A DNA stretch of 64,000 nt from Saprospiraceae bacterium (GTDB lineage: Bacteria > Bacteroidota > Bacteroidia > Chitinophagales > Saprospiraceae), in NCBI GenBank assembly GCA_016717145.1, contig JADKGD010000016.1:62001-126000 (forward strand), in the 5' to 3' direction. Position 1 is the stretch's first letter. Each line of letters begins with the position of its first letter. Positions 50,576-59,462 of this stretch are shown here, piece by piece. The position numbers were made by a program, and so were the translations under genes. The notes under the pieces were generated by a model. The model was given only the letters and a program-made list of their open reading frames with translations, made no database searches and was not told where the DNA came from.

Positions 50576-53500
50576 ACTCCTCCAGTACCAAATGCTGGCC
50601 CTGATCAAAGTATTTGTATTAATACAAGTGCAAATTTGACTGCAACTGGAGGTGTTTTGTATAATTGGAGTACAAATCAAACTACTGCAGCTATAACTGT
50701 TACACCTTTAGCTACAACAACTTATACTGTCACCGTTACAGGTAGCAATGGATGTACAGCTTCTGATCAGGTTCAGGTTATTGTAAAACCATTACCTGTC
50801 TCTGCCATAACTGGACCTGCAACCATATGTGCTTTGGAGCCAGTTTTGTTTACAGCTACAGGAGCAGGGGTAGGTTCAATTTATCAGTGGACATTTAGTG
50901 GTGGAACACCAGCCTCTGCAACTGGATCAAGTGCAACATCACAATGGAGTGCTATAGGCGAATATGCCATTACACTTAAGGTAACTTTGAATGAATGTGT
51001 ATCGACATATAATACTTCGATAGTAATAACTCAAAATGTGTTTGCGGTTGCAGGCCCTGACAAGGAAATTTGTCAAGGAGGTAATGTTACCATAAATGGC
51101 AGTGGACCAGCTGGTGCAAATTATACATGGACAGTTGTTTCAGGTGACCCAACGTCAATTGACAATGGTGGCGCGACAAGCGGTATTTTGGTTTCTCCTT
51201 TGGTAACTACAACATACAGATTAACAGTGACCCAAAACGGATGTACTAGAATTGATGAAGTTGTTGTTGTTGTAAATGTTAATAATAACCCAATTGCAAA
51301 TGCTGGGATGGACAAAACATATTGTGCAAAGGATGATCATATTATTGGTGGAAACCCAACTGGCACGCCTCCTCCGGCAACACCAAATGCTCAATTAGGA
51401 TATATTTGGAGCCCACCGACAGGATTAAATAGTACTACGGTTGCAAATCCAACACTTAATATTTCAACACCTGGAAATTATTCTTATCAGGTTATTGTAT
51501 TTTCATTATTAACAGGATGTTCGGATACGGATTATGTTAATTTTATTATTGAACCAAAAGGAAAGATTGGTGACTATGTTTGGACTGATTTAAATGCTAA
51601 TGGTTGTCAGGAAGCAAATGAAGAAGGCCTTAATGGAGTTACAGTAAAATTATTTTCAAGTGCAGGTGTCGAAGTGGCATCAACCACCACTATAAATAAC
51701 CCTACAACCGGGGCAAAAGGTTATTATCAGTTTGAAGTTTGTCCTGGAAGCTATTATGTTAATTTTGGTAAACCAACCGGCTATTTCTTTACTGGTGAGA
51801 AGGTATGTGGGGATGTAGATACAGATTCAGATGCTAATACAACATCAGGAAATACACAAACCGTTGTTTTAGCTCCCGGTCAGATCATTAGCAATTTAGA
51901 TGCAGGCCTCTACCAGAAAGCAACCATCGGAGACTTTGTATTTGAAGATACTAATGGTAATGGCGTACAGGATCCGGGAGAATTGGGCATACCAAATATA
52001 TTGGTAACCCTTACAGGAACGGACGGACTGGGCAATCCTGTAATTCTTACAACGACATCAAATGGTAGTGGCTTGTATATCTTCCCTAATTTAGTACCGG
52101 GAACGTATAAATTGACATTTGCGTCGCCTGGAGCCAACTATACGGTATCACCACAGGATCAGGGCGGAAATGATGCAACAGACAGTGATATAAATGCAAC
52201 TACCCTGATGACGATCAATACAGTATTGACCTCAGGAGAAACAGACCTTACATGGGATGCTGGATTTGTTGCGAAAGCGAAATTGGGAGATTATGTATGG
52301 GAAGATCTGAATGCCAATGGTGTACAGGACTTAGGAGAACCGGGCATAGCGAATCTGACAGTGACCTTAACAGGCACTACAGGTGGAGGCGTACCGGTAA
52401 GTGCCAGCACGACGACCAATGGATCAGGCTTATACCTGTTTGATAACCTACAACCGGGCACTTATAAGGTAACATTCAGTTCACCTGGAGCAACGTACTT
52501 CCTTACAGGACAGGATCTTGGCGGTAATGACGCAACAGATAGTGATGCTGCACCGGGAACACTGATGACGATCAATACAGTATTGACTTCAGGAGAATCG
52601 GATCTTACATGGGATGCAGGTTTCTATAAGAAAGCATCAATTGGAGACTTTGTATGGAATGATATTAATGCTAATGGAATTCAGGATATAGGAGAATTAG
52701 GTGTGCCTGGTGTTACTGTATCCATAACAGGAATCCTGGCGGATGGTACTTTAATTCCGCCTTCAGTACAATCCACAGGTCCAAATGGGGAATATTTATT
52801 TTCTAACCTGACCCCAGGTAGATACACAGTAGTCGTAAATAAACCTTCGGGATACTTATATTCTCCAAAAGATCAAGGCGGTAACGACACAAAAGATAGT
52901 GATAGTGACCCTTTAACCGGTGTTATGCCAGAAGAAACTTTGGTAAGTGGTGAGGTTAATTTGACTTATGACGCTGGAATTTATCCTGAAATCAAAGTTG
53001 AATTAAATAAAACTTTTGTTAGTGCTGCCATTCAACCTAACGGTACTTTCAATGTTACATATACTATTACGGTGAATAATATTGGAGGACCTGGAAAATA
53101 TGATTTAAAAGATACACCTGGGTTTGATAGCGATATTTCAATTAATAGTGCCTCTTACACAAGTAATGCTCCGGGAAATTTAGCCGGTGCTCTTGCAGGC
53201 AGTGGTCCTTGGACGCTTGGTAACGATATTTCAATTGTTGCTTTTGCATCACACACTTATACGCTTAAGGTAAATGTTTCTTTGAATTTAGAAGATGCGA
53301 CAGGAGACAACACATATAAAAAATGTGGTTCAACAACGCAAATACCAACTAATGGCGAGGGTTTATATAATAAAGCCAGTGTTGATACAAACGAAGATGG
53401 AATTCCAGAGGATGAAGCTTTCGATTGCGGTGATATTCCGAATGTAATAATGAGGAAAGATTTTGTAGGAACAGTAGCGAAAGCCAATGGTAGTTTTGAT

Positions 53501-54562
53501 GTTAGTTATGCGATCATAGTTAACAACACCGGAGGTGCAACAGGTACCTACAGTCTGAAAGATACCCCATTATTTGATACAGATGTAGTGATCAATAGCG
53601 GTACATACGGAGGTCAGGCATCAGGAAGTATGCTTACAAGTGGTCCGACAACATTAGGAACAGGAGTGTCAATCGCTGCGGCAGCAACGCAAACATACAA
53701 TGTAACATTTAATGTGACATTGAAGTTGGATGATGCAGTAGGATTAACCGGAGACAATGTGTACACATCATGTGTGGTATCCGGAAACGGACCTGGCAGC
53801 GGACCTGGACAAGGTTTGTATAATAAAGCAGAACTTGACAAAACAGGAGATGGACAAACAGACATTACAGATGATGCGTGCGGTGACTTACCGAATGTAA
53901 TAATGAGGAAAGATTTTGTAGGAACAGTAGCGAAAGCCAATGGTAGTTTTGATGTTAGTTATGCGATCATAGTTAACAATACCGGAGGTGCAACTGGCAC
54001 ATACAGTCTGAAAGACACGCCATTATTTGATACAGATGTAGTGATCAATAGCGGTACATACGGAGGTCAGGCATCAGGAAGTATGCTTACAAGTGGTCCG
54101 ACAACATTAGGAACAGGAGTGTCAATCGCTGCGGCAGCAACGCAAACATACAATGTAACATTTAATGTGACATTGAAATTGGATGATGCAGTAGGATTAA
54201 CCGGAGACAATGTGTACACATCTTGTGCGGTGTCCGGCAACGGACCTGGCAGCGGACCTGGACAAGGTTTGTATAATAAAGCAGAGCTTGACAAAACAGG
54301 AGATGGACAAACAGACATTACAGATGATGCATGCGGTGACTTACCGAATGTAATAATGCGTAAGGATTTTGTAGGAACAGTAGCGAAAGCCAATGGTAGT
54401 TTTGATGTTAGTTATGCGATCATAGTTAACAATACAGGAGGCGCAACAGGTACCTACAGTCTGAAAGATACCCCATTATTTGATACAGATGTAGTGATCA
54501 ATAGCGGTACATACGGAGGTCAGGCATCAGGAAGTAGCTTACAAGTGGTCCAACAACATTAG
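49685..54562 (+). CDS. Giant T9SS adhesin, middle fragment
   Basis: Continuation in another frame; its first Met is not a real start. It carries the last four 74-aa repeats to about 50575. Two or three Ig/PKD-like domains follow (50580-51290, QSICINTSANLTATGG, WTFSGGTPASATGSSATS), then a region with CAKDDHIIGGNP (51300-51550). Next come four SdrD-B-like domains with the I/LGD-[FY]-V-W/F-x-D-x-N-x-N-G signature (starting about 51560, 51925, 52280 and 52637). Finally come the first DUF11-like units of the 151-aa array. SdrD-B domains are calcium-binding stalk modules in Gram-positive adhesins and common in Bacteroidota. The frame breaks in 54535-54660: relative to sister units there is a lost T near 54539, an extra base near 54580 and two losses near 54645-54656. 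Confidence 0.85.
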   Translation: MQDITNPTPSASNDGPLTCNNVMTALPATGVTYAWSGGGTNQTKSVTVPGTYTVTVTNNSNGCSATASTVVLQDITNPTPSASNDGPLTCSKTTVVMTALPATGVTYAWSGGGTNQTKSVTVPGTYTVTVTNNSNGCSATASTVVMQDITNPTPSASNDGPLTCSKTTVVMTALPATGVTYAWSGGGTNQTKSVTVPGTYTVTVTNNSNGCSATASTIVLQDITNPTPSASNDGPLTCSKTTVVMTALPATGVTYAWSGGGTNQTKSVTVPGTYTVTVTNNSNGCSATASTVVLQDITPPVPNAGPDQSICINTSANLTATGGVLYNWSTNQTTAAITVTPLATTTYTVTVTGSNGCTASDQVQVIVKPLPVSAITGPATICALEPVLFTATGAGVGSIYQWTFSGGTPASATGSSATSQWSAIGEYAITLKVTLNECVSTYNTSIVITQNVFAVAGPDKEICQGGNVTINGSGPAGANYTWTVVSGDPTSIDNGGATSGILVSPLVTTTYRLTVTQNGCTRIDEVVVVVNVNNNPIANAGMDKTYCAKDDHIIGGNPTGTPPPATPNAQLGYIWSPPTGLNSTTVANPTLNISTPGNYSYQVIVFSLLTGCSDTDYVNFIIEPKGKIGDYVWTDLNANGCQEANEEGLNGVTVKLFSSAGVEVASTTTINNPTTGAKGYYQFEVCPGSYYVNFGKPTGYFFTGEKVCGDVDTDSDANTTSGNTQTVVLAPGQIISNLDAGLYQKATIGDFVFEDTNGNGVQDPGELGIPNILVTLTGTDGLGNPVILTTTSNGSGLYIFPNLVPGTYKLTFASPGANYTVSPQDQGGNDATDSDINATTLMTINTVLTSGETDLTWDAGFVAKAKLGDYVWEDLNANGVQDLGEPGIANLTVTLTGTTGGGVPVSASTTTNGSGLYLFDNLQPGTYKVTFSSPGATYFLTGQDLGGNDATDSDAAPGTLMTINTVLTSGESDLTWDAGFYKKASIGDFVWNDINANGIQDIGELGVPGVTVSITGILADGTLIPPSVQSTGPNGEYLFSNLTPGRYTVVVNKPSGYLYSPKDQGGNDTKDSDSDPLTGVMPEETLVSGEVNLTYDAGIYPEIKVELNKTFVSAAIQPNGTFNVTYTITVNNIGGPGKYDLKDTPGFDSDISINSASYTSNAPGNLAGALAGSGPWTLGNDISIVAFASHTYTLKVNVSLNLEDATGDNTYKKCGSTTQIPTNGEGLYNKASVDTNEDGIPEDEAFDCGDIPNVIMRKDFVGTVAKANGSFDVSYAIIVNNTGGATGTYSLKDTPLFDTDVVINSGTYGGQASGSMLTSGPTTLGTGVSIAAAATQTYNVTFNVTLKLDDAVGLTGDNVYTSCVVSGNGPGSGPGQGLYNKAELDKTGDGQTDITDDACGDLPNVIMRKDFVGTVAKANGSFDVSYAIIVNNTGGATGTYSLKDTPLFDTDVVINSGTYGGQASGSMLTSGPTTLGTGVSIAAAATQTYNVTFNVTLKLDDAVGLTGDNVYTSCAVSGNGPGSGPGQGLYNKAELDKTGDGQTDITDDACGDLPNVIMRKDFVGTVAKANGSFDVSYAIIVNNTGGATGTYSLKDTPLFDTDVVINSGTYGGQASGSSLQVVQQH

Positions 54563-57075
54563 GAACAGGAGTGTCAATCCCCTGCAGCAGCAACACAAAC
54601 GTATAATGTAACATTTAATGTGACATTGAAATTGGATGATGCAGAGGATTAACGGAGACAATGTGTATACATCATGTGCTGTATCCGGCAACGGACCTGG
54701 CAGCGGACCTGGACAAGGTTTGTACAATAAAGCAGAGCTTGACAAAACAGGAGATGGACAAACAGACATTACAGATGATGCATGCGGTGATATACCGAAT
54801 GTAATAATGCGTAAGGATTTTGTAGGAACAGTAGCAAAAGCTAATGGTAGCTTTGATGTAAGTTATGCGATCATTGTCAACAATACCGGAGGTGCGACAG
54901 GTACCTACAGTCTGAAAGACACTCCATTATTTGATACAGATGTAGTGATCAATAGCGGTACATACGGAGGTCAGGCATCAGGAAACATGAATACAGGTGG
55001 ATCAACAACATTAGGAACTGGAGTATCAATTGCAGCGTTAGCAACTCAAACATACAATGTAACATTTAATGTGACATTGAAGTTGGATGATGCAGTAGGA
55101 TTAACCGGAGACAATGTGTACACATCATGTGCTGTATCCGGCAACGGACCTGGCAGCGGACCTGGACAAGGTTTGTATAACAAAGCAGAACTTGACAGAA
55201 CAGGAGATGGCGTTACTGACATTACAGATGATGCATGCGGTGACTTACCATTCATTACGATGGTTAAAGATCTGGTACAAGTTACTCCATTTGCTGACGG
55301 TAGCTACATTGTAAGATATGAGATAAGGGTAAAGAATATTGGTGGTGCGAGTGGTCAATATTCTCTTAAAGATTCTCCATTATTTGACAATGATGTAACT
55401 ATCGAATCGTGGGATTATACATTTGTTGATGTTGATGCTGGAATTGGAAATGGTCCTGCATTTATTGGAGCACCAATAATCCCAATCAATTTAGGAGGTG
55501 GATTACTTACAGCCGGAAATAGCCATATTTACAACATAAGTTTCCGAGTCAGACTGAATCTGGAGCCAGGATCGAATGATCCGGGAGACAATTTGTATAC
55601 ATCATGTGCTGTATCCGGCAACGGACCTGGCAGTGGACCTGGACAAGGTTTGTATAACAAAGCAGAAGTTGACAGAACAGGAGATGGCGTTACTGATATT
55701 ACAGATGATGCATGCGGTGACTTACCGAATGTAATAATGCGTAAGGATTTTGTAGGAACAGTAGCGAAAGCCAATGGTAGTTTTGATGTTAGTTATGCCA
55801 TCATAGTTAACAATACCGGAGGCGCAACAGGTACCTACAGTCTGAAAGATACCCCATTATTTGATACAGATGTAGTGATCAATAGTGGAACATATGGAGG
55901 TCAGGCATCAGGAAGTATGCTTACAAGTGGTCCGACAACATTAGGAACAGGAGTGTCAATTGCAGCAGCTGCAACTCAAACATACAATGTAACATTTAAT
56001 GTGACATTGAAATTGGATGATGCAATAGGATTAACCGGAGACAATTTGTACACATCATGTGCTGTATCCGGCAACGGACCTGGCAGCGGACCTGGACAAG
56101 GTTTGTATAACAAAGCAGAACTTGACAAAACAGGAGATGGCCAAACAGACATTACTGATGATGCATGCGGTGACTTACCGAATGTAATAATGCGTAAGGA
56201 TTTTGTAGGAACAGTAGCGAAAGCCAATGGTAGCTTTGATGTTAGTTATGCGATCGTTGTTAACAATACAGGAGGCGCAACAGGTACCTACAGTCTGAAA
56301 GATACCCCATTATTTGATACAGATGTAGTGATCAATAGCGGTACATACGGAGGTCAGGCATCAGGAAGTATGCTTACAAGTGGTCCAACAACATTAGGAA
56401 CAGGAGTGTCAATCGCTGCAGCAGCAACACAAACGTATAATGTAACATTTAATGTGACATTGAAATTGGATGATGCAGTAGGATTAACCGGAGACAATGT
56501 GTATACATCATGTGCTGTATCCGGCAACGGACCTGGCAGCGGACCTGGACAAGGTTTGTATAACAAAGCAGAACTTGACAAAACAGGAGATGGCCAAACA
56601 GATATTACTGATGATGCATGCGGCGACATACCAAATATTACATTAAGGAAAGATTTTGTAAGCGCAGTGGCCAAAAACAATGGAACTTATGATGTATCAT
56701 ACAAGATCATAGTCAATAATAACGGAGGTGCAACAGGCACATATAGCCTTAAAGACACACCATTATTTGATGCGGATGTAGTGATCAATAGCGGCACATA
56801 CGGAGGTCAGGCATCAGGAGGCATGAATACAAGTGGTTCGACTACATTGGGAACTGGAGTATCTATCGCAATATCTGCGACACATACATACAATATTACA
56901 TTTAATGTGACATTAAAACTTGATGATGCAGTAGGATTAACCGGAGACAATGTGTACACACCATGTGAAGAATCTGGCAGCGAGCCAGGACAGGGCTTAT
57001 ATAACAAAGCTGACCTTGATTGGACAGGTGATGGGCAAACAGATCTTACTGATGATGCATGTGGAGATTTACCTG
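52990..57075 (+). repeat. Array of nine DUF11-like repeats of 453 bp (151 aa)
   Basis: Unit boundaries at the CGDLPNVIMRKDF block lie at 53441, 53894, 54347, 54798, 55251, 55728, 56181 and 56634, with a diverged first unit from about 52990. Spacing is 453 bp, except 451 where the frame is damaged and 477 for the variant unit 55251-55727. The unit contains NGSFDVSYAIIVNNTGG, YSLKDTPLFDTDVVINSG, TYNVTFNVTLKLDD and GNGPGSGPGQGLYNKAELD, then GDGQTDITDDACGD. Central units are almost identical in DNA. The first, the 477-bp unit and the last are more divergent. Confidence 0.93.
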
Positions 57076-58724
57076 GTTCAATAGGCAATTTTGTATGGGA
57101 CGACTTAAATGCGAACGGAATTCAAGATGGTGGAGAGCCTGGTATTGGGAGTGTACTTGTAAGATTGTTTAATTCCGTTGGAACACAAATATCCACTAAA
57201 GTTACCGATACAAATGGGTTCTACTTATTTACCAATCTGGGACCAGGGACTTACACAGTTAAATTTGATAAACCAATTGGATACGAACCTACACAAAAGG
57301 ATAGATTGGGAGATGATGCTAAAGACAGCGATGCTGATTTGATCAACGGTATTACAGCTCCAATAGTTCTTGATGCTGGTGAAAACGATCTTACGATCGA
57401 TGCGGGATATTACAAACTTGCTAGGTTAGGTGATTTTGTGTGGGAAGATAGAGATGCAGATGGTATTCAAGATAACCTTGAGCCAGGAATACCAAACGTA
57501 ACGGTTAATTTGGCTGGTACTGATGCATTTGGCAGATCAGTCACTCAGTCTACAACAACAAACGGCACCGGGCTTTATGAATTTGTAAACCTTGTACCTG
57601 GTTCATACACAGTAACATTTGTTAAACCAGGGGTAGCATATAAAGCATCTCCTGCAGATACGCCGGCTAACGACGCCAAAGATAGTGATGCAAATGTATT
57701 AACAGGAACATCACCTGTAACAGTTTTAGTCTCCGGTGATAACAATGAAACGATTGATGCAGGATTTTACAGATGTGCTTATGTAGGAGATTTTGTTTGG
57801 TTGGATGTTAATGCAAACAATCTTCAGGATGCCGGAGATGTTGGGTTGAATAACGTCAAAGTTGAACTCTATTCAACTGCAAATCCTGCCAGCCCTGTTC
57901 AAAGCATGTTGACTATAGATGATCCTCGTAACCCTGGCAAAAAAGGATATTACACCTTTGAGGTTTGTCAGGTAGGTACTTATTTTATAAAAGTCTTAAA
58001 GAATGATTCTTTAAATTTTGTAACACCTAATATTGGACCAGATGATGCAATTGACAGTGATATCGTTGACTTTATTAATAAGCGTACACTTACGTTCACA
58101 GTATTATATGCCGCTGTTATAACAGATATTGATGCTGGTCTTAAATATGCACCACTGCCTGTTGACATGAAATCATTTACCGGTAGGTGGAATAAAGAGA
58201 GAGATGTAAATGAGTTGGATTGGATCACATTACTTGAGATTAATAATGCATATTTCGAAATTGAACGAAGCTTTGAGGGTGGTACTTTCGAGAAAATAGG
58301 AAAAATTGCAGGTAGTGGTAATTCAAACAGTGCTTTAAATTATAGCTTCGATGATGAGGAAATAGCTAAAGATGGCGTGTATATTTACAGACTGAGACAA
58401 GTGGATCTTGATGGAAGAGCTCAATATTCAGATGAAGTTATAGTGAGAGTTGATCGAAATTCACTCGTAAAAACAAGTATCTATCCTAATCCGTCTGCGG
58501 GAAATGTAAGTATTGAAATTAGTGCTCTTGAAGGATCAGATGTACGTGCGGATGTATATGACAATACTGGCAGACTTGTAATAAGAAGTTTGATAAACAG
58601 TAAAGTAACGAATTATAGTTTATCAGCAACGATCGATTCAGGCATCTTAAGAGAGGGAGTATACTTTATTATGGTCAACATAGATGGTGCAATATCATCA
58701 CATAAATTGATCATTATAGAATAA
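54636..58724 (+). CDS. Giant T9SS adhesin, C-terminal fragment with sorting domain
   Basis: Third frame of the same gene. It holds the remaining DUF11-like units to about 57075, then three more SdrD-B-like domains (SIGNFVWDDLNANGIQDGGE at 57080, RLGDFVWEDRDADGIQDNLE at 57425, YVGDFVWLDVNANNLQDAGD at 57780). A beta-domain of the type often placed before the tail follows (58150-58450, LPVDMKSFTGRWNKERDVNE, FEIERSFEGGTFEKIG). It ends with a type A T9SS sorting domain (58470-58721: SIYPNPSAGNVSIEI, VYDNTGRLVI, SHKLIIIE). The tail shows that the whole protein is exported by T9SS and anchored at the surface. Repaired length is about 4,840 aa. Two strong hairpins follow the stop. Confidence 0.88.
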   Translation: MMQRINGDNVYTSCAVSGNGPGSGPGQGLYNKAELDKTGDGQTDITDDACGDIPNVIMRKDFVGTVAKANGSFDVSYAIIVNNTGGATGTYSLKDTPLFDTDVVINSGTYGGQASGNMNTGGSTTLGTGVSIAALATQTYNVTFNVTLKLDDAVGLTGDNVYTSCAVSGNGPGSGPGQGLYNKAELDRTGDGVTDITDDACGDLPFITMVKDLVQVTPFADGSYIVRYEIRVKNIGGASGQYSLKDSPLFDNDVTIESWDYTFVDVDAGIGNGPAFIGAPIIPINLGGGLLTAGNSHIYNISFRVRLNLEPGSNDPGDNLYTSCAVSGNGPGSGPGQGLYNKAEVDRTGDGVTDITDDACGDLPNVIMRKDFVGTVAKANGSFDVSYAIIVNNTGGATGTYSLKDTPLFDTDVVINSGTYGGQASGSMLTSGPTTLGTGVSIAAAATQTYNVTFNVTLKLDDAIGLTGDNLYTSCAVSGNGPGSGPGQGLYNKAELDKTGDGQTDITDDACGDLPNVIMRKDFVGTVAKANGSFDVSYAIVVNNTGGATGTYSLKDTPLFDTDVVINSGTYGGQASGSMLTSGPTTLGTGVSIAAAATQTYNVTFNVTLKLDDAVGLTGDNVYTSCAVSGNGPGSGPGQGLYNKAELDKTGDGQTDITDDACGDIPNITLRKDFVSAVAKNNGTYDVSYKIIVNNNGGATGTYSLKDTPLFDADVVINSGTYGGQASGGMNTSGSTTLGTGVSIAISATHTYNITFNVTLKLDDAVGLTGDNVYTPCEESGSEPGQGLYNKADLDWTGDGQTDLTDDACGDLPGSIGNFVWDDLNANGIQDGGEPGIGSVLVRLFNSVGTQISTKVTDTNGFYLFTNLGPGTYTVKFDKPIGYEPTQKDRLGDDAKDSDADLINGITAPIVLDAGENDLTIDAGYYKLARLGDFVWEDRDADGIQDNLEPGIPNVTVNLAGTDAFGRSVTQSTTTNGTGLYEFVNLVPGSYTVTFVKPGVAYKASPADTPANDAKDSDANVLTGTSPVTVLVSGDNNETIDAGFYRCAYVGDFVWLDVNANNLQDAGDVGLNNVKVELYSTANPASPVQSMLTIDDPRNPGKKGYYTFEVCQVGTYFIKVLKNDSLNFVTPNIGPDDAIDSDIVDFINKRTLTFTVLYAAVITDIDAGLKYAPLPVDMKSFTGRWNKERDVNELDWITLLEINNAYFEIERSFEGGTFEKIGKIAGSGNSNSALNYSFDDEEIAKDGVYIYRLRQVDLDGRAQYSDEVIVRVDRNSLVKTSIYPNPSAGNVSIEISALEGSDVRADVYDNTGRLVIRSLINSKVTNYSLSATIDSGILREGVYFIMVNIDGAISSHKLIIIE

Positions 58725-58727
58725 GTT

Positions 58728-58757
58728 GATAAAATAGGATTTCCATCCTATTTTATC
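58728..58757 (+). terminator. Hairpin terminator of the giant adhesin gene
   Basis: GATAAAATAGGAT and ATCCTATTTTATC form a perfect 13-bp stem with a 4-nt loop (TTCC), 3 bp after the stop codon. The 3' arm itself supplies a TTTT tract; no long T run follows. Confidence 0.7.
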
Positions 58758-58775
58758 CATCCGATTGATTTAATA

Positions 58776-58805
58776 TAGCCGGGGAATTACCTAATTCTCC
58801 GGCTA
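58776..58805 (+). terminator. Second hairpin after the adhesin gene
   Basis: TAGCCGGGGAATT pairs with AATTCTCCGGCTA (13 bp with one G-T pair) around a 4-nt loop, followed by CATTT. It is more GC-rich than the first hairpin and could be the main transcription stop. Confidence 0.6.
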
Positions 58806-58905
58806 CATTTAAAGATATTAATTTTATAAAAAATCAATATCAAGTTGTAAACACAGTTTCTTAAGTTTTTAGGTTTTCTTTTTGGAGAAAATGTAAAAAT
58901 CATAG

Positions 58906-58931
58906 GGTCGCAGGAATCGGAACCTTGCGCC
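58906..58931 (-). other. tRNA T-arm-like fragment
   Basis: On the minus strand the segment contains GCAAGGTTCCGATTCCTGC, similar to a tRNA T-arm (stem around TTC-GATT) with one extra base. No anticodon or D arm lies upstream: the MITE-like element starts 10 bp away. It may be a tRNA 3'-end remnant or chance. Confidence 0.25.
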
Positions 58932-58940
58932 CTTTTTAAG

Positions 58941-59262
58941 TTTAACCCAGATTCCGCATTGGACTTTGTAATGAGAGAATATGCGGCAAAATAGTTGTGA
59001 TGCACAAGAAGGCCGTTAAGAAAAGCCATACGAAATGGCTTTAAAGGCCTGAACCACGAACAACTGGCTCGTGGCATAGGCAGTTGTTTACATAGCCTTA
59101 GCTACATTGAGGACATGACTGAATGGTCGCGAAGCGATTAAAGCTACACGAAGTAGCTTTAAAATGAAGGAACCACGACCTGCCGATCGTGGCTAGTCAT
59201 TGCCATCAAATATAAAGTCAGATATTCTCGGAATAAATTTCTAATGCGGATTCTGGGTTTAA
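58941..59262 (+). mobile_element. MITE-like element, long copy (B) with two hairpin modules
   Basis: A 322-bp non-coding element bounded by TTTAACCCAGATTCCGCATT and its inverted partner. It is nearly identical to copy A (reverse orientation) over the outer 62 and 53 nt and over the central TAGCCTTAGCTACATTGAGG (59093-59112). Between these, copy B has two extra blocks. Each holds a hairpin with 8-bp arms (AAAGCCAT/ATGGCTTT at 59022-59042; AAAGCTAC/GTAGCTTT at 59140-59160) around the same ACGAA loop, followed by a CCACGA/TCGTGG hairpin (59054-59074; 59173-59192). A further half-repeat, AACCCAGATT, follows at 59261-59270. No ORF of note and no transposase. Confidence 0.82.
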
Positions 59263-59462
59263 CCCAGATTATTAAATTGACTTTTTTTTACGAGATGTTA
59301 TTATCCATAATAATATAACGCTTATAATAAAATTGGTATTTTCTCATTAGTGCAGACCATTAGGGGTTTAACAGAATGAATAATCGCAATTTCCGGAATA
59401 AGATGCCGAATTTACATCACAAGACGCCCTTAAAATGTAAATTAATTTTTAAATGTAGTTTT

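Noticed and set aside
53257..57088. A series of minus-strand ORFs of 69-108 aa across the adhesin
   Set aside because: They are opposite-strand shadows of the near-identical repeats, with no start signals and the same sequence in each unit.
58906..58931. A tRNA gene on the minus strand
   Set aside because: Only a T-arm-like stretch is present; no anticodon arm, D arm or acceptor stem can be drawn because the element begins right beside it.
58787..59077. Minus-strand ORF of 96 aa over the inverted-repeat element
   Set aside because: It runs through the element's end, hairpins and the T-arm-like piece, so it is a chance frame across non-coding structure.
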